Part shown: positions 57,301 to 64,000 of the stretch, piece by piece
Position numbering within the stretch: position 1 is the first letter of the stretch
Layout: every line of letters begins with the position of its first letter
DNA from: Terfezia claveryi
Taxonomy: Eukaryota; Ascomycota; Pezizomycetes; Pezizales; Pezizaceae
DNA length: 64,000 nucleotides
Direction of reading: 5' to 3'
NCBI GenBank assembly: GCA_015179025.1
Contig: WHUX01000002.1
Location: forward strand, 124,001-188,000
Notes under the pieces: generated by a model
Databases searched by the model: none
Told to the model about the DNA's origin: nothing
What the model saw: only the letters and a program-made list of their open reading frames with translations
Position numbers and translations under genes: made by a program

Positions 57301-60159
57301 AATGCACAGCTTCTTTACGTTGGCGGTTCACACTCTATGGTAGGGCTTTAAGTTCACGTAAGGTGATATATAGAATATAAAAGATTTAGCCACTGAAGTT
57401 GCATGATAGTGCCATGCATACATCTGCTGGTGGTGTGTACGTAACTGTTGTGTATATATAGTGAGGATATCACTGAGATCATGAAAGGCACGAGAGCGGA
57501 CCATCCTCCGTGTTGAATAGTCTCGGACCCGAGACTACCCATCAACCTTGCCTGCAACGTATACCTACTCGCTCGAATGGAAATCGGAGGCCAGGTTTGG
57601 TTTAAATATTCAAGGGCCCTGAACAATGTACAATTTCACCCTCTTCCGCCATATACCCCCAACATACCCCCAACATGTCCCTAATATGCCCTCAAGAGCC
57701 TGATATCACCTTGTCCCCTCCCACCATGCTCGCCCAGGGTATATATACATATAGATTAGAGTGCTCTAAAGAAAACGCCGAGTACACACGGCAATGCCTC
57801 TCGAAGACGCTGTGTCGAGGGTTTTGTGGTTCAGTATTTAGGATTTCCCTAGCCCCGACCCCAGCGCGTACGCCTTCCGCCCCCACGCTAGATCGCATTT
57901 CTTTGCTGCTATCTTTGAACTTAGACTGCGATTATTCTTGGTTGTTCTCCGGGATATCCGGTGCCCTTGTTCTCTGATGTGCTTTGGTGATGTTATGTGC
58001 TCATTGATACCAATGACTTCGACCGACATGATGCTGAATGGCACAGTACAGGCTGTGGTGTAACATTCTTGGCAGAGGAATGTTGCCACCTGCCACCATC
58101 TGTATCATTTAGTTCGTTGTGGTCTTGCTACCTACATCTTCAGTGTGTGGGGGAGAATTCGGCTCGCTCGGCTCAGCATTCGGAGAATTCAGACAATGGA
58201 GCCTTATGTGTGCTTAAGCTCATACGCACAAGACTTGAGTATCACCGATTGCTCTCCCTAAGATATCATTGGTTTGATCTTCTACTTGCTGTATGGCTAC
58301 TGCAAGTTCTTGAGTTGATTGATGACCGTAGCTGAAAATCCCACGTCAGGCCCTTGCTAGCGCAGGGTAAAATAGAGCCAGAACGTTCCTCTTATGATCC
58401 AAATTTGAGAGGGTATATTGCACTAGCAGTTGCCTAATGTTCTGGAATATTTCGAAGAAGTCAGTGTTATGATGATGGCTGATGACGGCAATTTTGGATA
58501 TGTGCTCATAGTAGGATAATCCCTTAATCAACACGTGTATGGTTGATGCTGGGATAACCACCAGGGGTAAGTATCCTGCTTTAGTTGGTTCCAAGGTTCA
58601 ATCTGTTGTGCCACATGTTTGTATTTCAGAATGTCGAAGTACTCTATAGCCTCGTATATTGTTGAAACTGTACCAAGTAAGCATAAGATGCCTCACAAAA
58701 ACCATTGCTCAACTTCCAGTCGCAGTGTCTATGAACACGAATCCTGTGCAAGTACGAGAAATGCACTCTTGCCATGTATAGACGATATCCATACCCTAGA
58801 CGGTTATGGGAGGCCAGGGTACAACAGCCGTAATTGATACCCCGGACGTGAGACATTTGTTCTATTCGTTTCATTCCAAGGGGGGCATCCATGAATACAG
58901 ATGACTGGACAGAATGCTCGAAATATAGGGCTTCAGATGACCGTAGAGAACCTAGACCCGGGTTGCTTTTGTAGGAATAGACCAAGAAGAGCTGAGCTCC
59001 CACCTACGTGTGATTGGTGTCTGACCATACTATAAAAACCAAGCTTTCCCTCTTTCAAGTATATTCGAGGGGAAATAGAATTCCGGTATATCTGACACTC
59101 GAAACAATCAGGGTAATGCTTCCATGGCGATGTTTAAGTATCTCAGTTATAGCTAGCTTGTAACTATCTGGACTTCGTCAGCATGTCAGCATATTCCTGG
59201 AATATATATTGCAGCAAAATGTTGTCATGACCATCGGATCTACGTTGTGCATTGCAGATTAGGCACCTGGCTTCAAGCTTTCGCACATTCATTCTGTACG
59301 ATATCTCCGCCTGCAGCTTACCTTGAATAGATACCTATAATCGTACGGACTCCAGTTCGCCTTGCAATTATGAGGAGCGCAAAGATCGGTGACATAGACC
59401 AGCATAGCCAATATAAAGCACGACTATCTGCATGTGATTTGGAGTATGGAGCACGATCGACCAGCCTCAGCCAACTAGCACTTTGCCTAGATGCGGTAAT
59501 GCACTAGAAGGTTCGGCACGCCGACAAAGATTTCAAGTTAGATAAGTCTTGGTATGTACATAACTCAAGTGCCTCAGTTCCTACGTCTGATCGGTACCCA
59601 GACATTCTTACTTAGCGGGGAGCGCAGATCCTTATAACTTTGCTTATCACATGCATAGAGACTGACCTTAAGCCATTTCATAGAAGTATCAGACAATACT
59701 AGATGCAAGTCAATGTTACATGATACATCAAAAAAGCAATTATGAAGCTACATTTCAGCAGTAGCCCCTAATACATAGGGTTTTGTGGTATTACATCTGC
59801 TGGATACATATGTATATGTGTATATTTCTCCTCGTTCAACTGGGGTTGCTATCGGGCTCTGCAAAAGCACGCGGAAGTACAGCTTTATCCATTCTGGGTA
59901 GGTGTGTCGTAGAATAGGAGTTGTTCCCATATAGGGCCAGACAGATAGCCCATAGTTAGTATTGCGTTAACAAGTCTAAAAAGAGACCGAAACAACCCTA
60001 AAGTAGTAATTAACGATGGAGAATAATCTTAAGAGGCGCAATAGATATATAGATGTAAAGAACTATTAGAAGGGCAGTGCCCACTAAAACCTGTACAGAT
60101 TTTACCCAAACTCCTATGCAACCCCAACTATAATACCCGTAAAATACGAAAAAATAACA
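54314..60159. other. 5.8-kb intergenic region, no gene recognised
   Basis: 3' flank of the RGS gene and of the Sog2-like gene. It includes pyrimidine-rich tracts (about 56640-56690) and many short open frames without splice logic or family resemblance. No copy of the dispersed 15-mer was seen in this stretch. Confidence 0.5.
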
Positions 60160-63065
60160 TCATTGTGCTGAAGATGCAAATCGTAGAATAGGTGGTTTGA
60201 TTTCTTTCGTAGGAGACATCGGGCCTGCGATACCACCTGCAAAACCTGCATTCATGCTCGTCGAAGTCATAGTCCTGGAAGAAAGCATCGTCTCCGTCCG
60301 GGAGTCGAGGCCACTTAGCCCTAGAGGGTTCATAACCATTGACGGATGTGTAGGTATTGTGGCTTGTGCTGCGGCACCCAGTGCAGCTGACAGAGGGGTT
60401 GATGAGATGAACTGTTGATTGAGAGGCTGATAGAACGGCGTGAGGGATGAGCCGTTTTGATTTGCTAGCATATTATGATGCTCATCTTTGAATTGCCGGA
60501 AGGATGAAACTGAGTTCAATATCGACAGAGATTTTGTATTTCGGATAACAGCAGAAATATTGTTTGTGACCTGACTGGGGAAAGGGTGTTCAGACTTTAG
60601 TAGTTTGCATATTTCGGCAATATCTATAATCGACTATTGTGATTACAATTAGCAGATTGCATCTTAATATATTTGGCATCAGTTTACCTTGATAAACAAA
60701 TTTGTATCGTCCCAGAATTTCCTTCTCTCGATCACGTTATTATCTTTGATGTGATCTCTAATGTAATCTAGCCTCAGCTTCAACCGCCGGGCAACATCTC
60801 TGGTGTTCCCACATAGTACGTCAAGCTCCTTCATTTTCAGCATTGTATTTGGAGGAAGACTTTGAGCCATCCCCATCTTGATTATTGCATCAGTTATCTG
60901 AGGTAAAGTCGACAAAGCTGCCGATGTAGCTGCATTGACATTCTCAAACAATGGCTCATCGCTTTCGGGTATTCCCGATTCAGTCATATATAGTGAGGAT
61001 GCTATCGAAGGGGTTTGTGGCATCTGAAAGCTAGCATCTGGGCTTTTCGGAGTTGGTAAAGGTGGTGGTATACCCTGTGCTGTGGCCATTCCAGGAGGCA
61101 AGGACATCGAGCCTGGTGGCCCAGACTTCAGTCGCACATTGGGGCCCGGAGGACAGATCTGCCGAGGAAAGTAAGAAGTGGACTGAGAGTGTAAATTTGC
61201 TGGCGGCACCGGGAGGATTGGACGCAGAGCAGCCCAAGAATTCTGTAGTTCAACAAAGGTACCGTATACCATAAGTAGCAGGGTTCGGGTTAAGCGAATA
61301 TCTGACTCACTCGAGATCTCTCTCAAACTCGATTGAAGCAAGGACATGACGTGACGAAAAGCCCCTAGACAAGAACTGCAAGCGGCAAGCACAGGGTCAA
61401 CTGCTGTTTCATCACCTTTCGCATCAAAGCTCTCCAATGCTCGAACGAGGTTTCCAATTTGGTTATTTGCGTTGAATAACACACGCTCCAGGGGGGCATG
61501 TTTGCTACGTTCGCCGGAGTTTGTGATAAATATTGATATTGCAGTGTGAGATTGTGACAGGGAATATAATATACCACGCGCGCTCTCTGCAACACGAGCA
61601 GTAGACATGGAGGACCTTTTTTGCTCCGGCAATGATGATAAACGCCGGAAATAGTGACCAGCTGTCGGCCTATCTGGGTCTGTAGGGGAGCGTGATACTG
61701 ATATTTGCTCGTTCGCTGCCTCGTGTGCCATGACTCGATGTTGGGTCTCAATGATGGAGTCGTGTGAATATCCGCGTACATGGTGGTGCTTTGTAGGCTT
61801 TATCTCATCAACTGTACCCAATTTGTCTTTTTTTGAATACATTGCCATTCTTTTATTAGCACGTGCATTCAACATTGTGCTTTCACTGTTGCTTCGAGAC
61901 CTCTCATGTGATGATTGTGCTGTGCTGGGCTGAGTGGGGGTCGAGTTAGGCATACTACTTGCTTGAGAAGGTCCTGACAATGATGGACTAGGCAGTGAAG
62001 GTACCATGTCTACACGCCCACCCCGCTGTAGGTTGAGAAAACGCTGTTGACTTCTTGATGGTATCGGAGGAGGCCTTGATACTGGACTTTGAGCAACACC
62101 CGAGGTTGATGGTATTGGTTTCACAGTCAGATGCGAGTAGTCGGTATCTCCCTCATCACTATTTCCATAGGTCAATTCTAAAAAGCGCTGGATGAATCCA
62201 TGGTCTTCATACCTAGAACCAGACTCAGTATCCTCTGTCCCCTTGTTCTCTGCATTCCATAGATATCTCTTAATAAGCTCTAGACGGGTGTCTCTGAAGT
62301 CCTCTCCTTCACCCGCCAACTCTAAGACATCCCTAGGGGGGAAGGCAATGGGGTTGTGATCTATTTTCAGAATCTTTAGATCTTGCATTCTTCCAATATA
62401 TGTTGGGAGATGTTCTATCATGTTTTTTGACATAGAAAGAACCTGAATTCGTCAGAATTGTTTTACAAAGGAGATGTGTTCGATTCAAACCTTCAAGTTC
62501 ATCAACATCCCAAAATCCTCCGGAAGGGATACTAGCTGATTTCGACTGATATCAAGTATCTCGAGTGAGGACAGCTTGCACAACTAAAGCAATAAGTTAG
62601 CCATTGGCAATTTCAGAGTGCCATACGGTACTAACGGATATGGGAAATTCTCTCATCAGGTTCGACCTCAGGTTGAGGTACCGTAGTCGAGAGAGTTGGG
62701 AGAATGCATCGGAAAATCCTGTTAGTCGGTTATGGGCTAAAGCCAACCTACAAGGAGGAATTATTAACATTAGTTTAAAGCAAGGCGGTAGCAGGCTATG
62801 TAAGGTTTAATTACCGCTCGATATCATCCTTTATGAGTGCTATAACATCTGGCGGTATATTAGCTATCCTTTGGTGACTCAAATCGATTGTTACTCCTGG
62901 ATGTTGATCTGAGTTGGCACTTCGAGCCTCTCGCCTGGATTGCTCAAGAGCATGCTGTACAAGGACCAGACAGGCAGCAGGGCTCAGGGATGAGGATGAT
63001 GAGGAAGAGTGATGATGCCCGGAAGATGTTGCTTGTCCAGAGTTGCTTGGGGCTCCGGGATTCAT
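60160..63065 (-). CDS. SOG2: Sog2-like leucine-rich-repeat protein of the RAM pathway
   Basis: Component of the RAM/MOR morphogenesis network, where Sog2 works with the NDR kinase Cbk1/Cot-1 and Hym1 in polarised growth and septation. 894 residues, five exons: 63065-62815, 62747-62636, 62583-62491, 62442-60688, 60633-60160. All four introns keep the frame. The N-terminal LRRs run through the first four exons: VTIDLSHQRIANIPPDVIAL, LALAHNRLTGFSDAFSQLSR, LRYLNLRSNLMREFPIS, LEILDISRNQLVSLPEDFGM, and LSMSKNMIEHLPTYIGRM. A Ser/Pro/Gln-rich linker follows (about residues 230-350). The Sog2 domain then begins near RVAESARGILYSLSQSHTAI, with ERVLFNANNQIGNLVRALES and LKLRLDYIRDHIKDNNVIER. The C-terminal exon opens SIIDIAEICKLLKSEHPFPS and ends Ser/Met/Pro-rich. 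The ATG at 63065 is chosen because the open frame further upstream lacks one. A His/Ser-rich patch follows the start. Confidence 0.9.
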
Positions 63066-64000
63066 TGCTACGGCGGAATAGAGACTGCTGCGCGTGCTGA
63101 GATTGGGACTTTTCACGATGCCAGTCGGATTCCTCCACTAGACACTGGCGCTTGCCGCCAGATATGACGGTGACAGCCTGCTATATATAGTTGGTAAAAT
63201 TCGGTCTTCAATTGTGGGCTTTTTTCAATTTGATATATGAGGTGGTGTAGATTAGACTTTCTGATGGCGGCTCGGCGTCTAGTTGCTTTGCTGGTGGGTC
63301 CACAGTTGTATTCGAGGCCGTAGGGAGCCTTGGTGTTCGCTATTCCAGCTCGTGTCGTTCAGCTGGCGGATTCTGGTGATTCCTCGAGGCGCCTGCATGC
63401 TCCGTGCGGTACAGTATGTTTGACAAGGAAGGTGCTTCTGGTGCATGTCACGTGTGAAGCTGGAGCTACAGCATAAAACTCTTGCCCTGCGACCGCGGCC
63501 GGGAACCTGGAAGGTTTGAGGTTGCATTTATCTTTCCTTGAATGAAGAAGTAAGTAAGTAATCTTATGAAGTGTGCTGTAATTCTTAAAGGCGAATTATA
63601 GAATTATTTATGTATCGAGTTAGGTTGGACGACAGTGATTCCACACCTCGATAACGACCAACGTTCTGAGATGCCATGGCGCCACCCTTAAGTACTTGAA
63701 ATATTTCTACATTATTGGTTCTATACGGTATCACTGGTAAGAGCTTTGAAATTGGGACTTGTTCATATGACATAATATGACTGCCTATATTAACATATAT
63801 TGCCTATATAAAAACTAAAACTAATATTGCGCGCTGGAATCGAAAATACACGTGCTTTCAGCCAGCTGTTCGAATCAACGTTTCTGTATTCAATACCAAG
63901 CACCTTGTCTGGTATTCCTTGCAAATTTTAATGCTCCACAAAGATAAGATAAGATAAGATTCACCATCAGCATTGCCGCCAATCACTAGTAGTATGTTCG
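63066..64000. promoter_or_regulatory. Upstream region of the Sog2-like gene and window end
   Basis: Presumed promoter of the minus-strand gene. A GATAA tandem (about 63944-63960) near the window end could bind GATA factors, but its distance of about 0.9 kb makes the link weak. No gene seen. Confidence 0.4.

Overview
The window reads as nuclear DNA of a filamentous ascomycete (Pezizomycotina). The genes have short introns (about 48-118 nt, one of 294 nt) with GT-AG borders and CTAAC-like branch sites. The proteins are typical fungal ones: a mannan polymerase subunit, an Ecm33-type GPI protein, a Cys-3/MetR-type bZIP, a Sog2-type RAM protein. Gene density is very low, about one gene per 4-5 kb with a 10 kb stretch lacking a recognisable gene. 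This recalls large, repeat-rich Pezizomycetes (truffle-like) genomes, but that placement is inference.

Layout. 1-12 kb: a possible small protein exon, a YIA6-type mitochondrial NAD+ carrier (+), a coiled-coil protein with a heptad tandem repeat (-), an AlkA/MAG-type 3-methyladenine DNA glycosylase (-) and an Ecm33/Sps2-type GPI-anchored wall protein (+). 12-22 kb: mostly featureless, with a tRNA-like Pol III unit and a (CAT)n microsatellite. 22-26.5 kb: a bHLH-zipper regulator and an Anp1-type mannosyltransferase, both (+). 27.6-35.1 kb: an accessory cluster on the minus strand of three related alpha/beta-hydrolase genes (two apparently intact, one decayed), with a dead Tc1-type transposon between copies 2 and 3. 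38.9-48.6 kb: the densest core part, with a Cys-3-like bZIP (+), a small four-helix membrane protein (-), the Fe-S assembly WD40 protein Cia1 (+), Mediator subunit Med18 (-) and the 2-oxoglutarate dehydrogenase adaptor Kgd4 (+). 53-54 kb: an RGS-domain protein (+). 60.1-63.1 kb: a Sog2-like leucine-rich-repeat protein (-).

Functional threads. Cell-wall and morphogenesis functions recur (Ecm33, Anp1, Sog2). Several genes serve core metabolism and mitochondria (NAD+ carrier, Kgd4, Cia1). The hydrolase cluster belongs to the SERAC1/PGAP1-like fold found as an N-terminal domain in many fungal NLR-like proteins, here without NACHT or repeat domains.

The least explained signal is a dispersed 15-mer, TAGTCTGGTTGGCAC or its complement. 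It occurs exactly seven times, with at least nine degenerate copies, all outside coding exons. One inverted pair bounds a 107-bp unit edged by TA, so I read the motif as the terminal repeat of a TA-inserting miniature transposon family. Other points: frame breaks in otherwise conserved ANP1 and carrier genes, two inferred GC-AG introns with the same GCGAGT donor, and a Tc1 copy with perfect 29-bp ends but a broken transposase. All splice structures are my own reading of the sequence and are untested.
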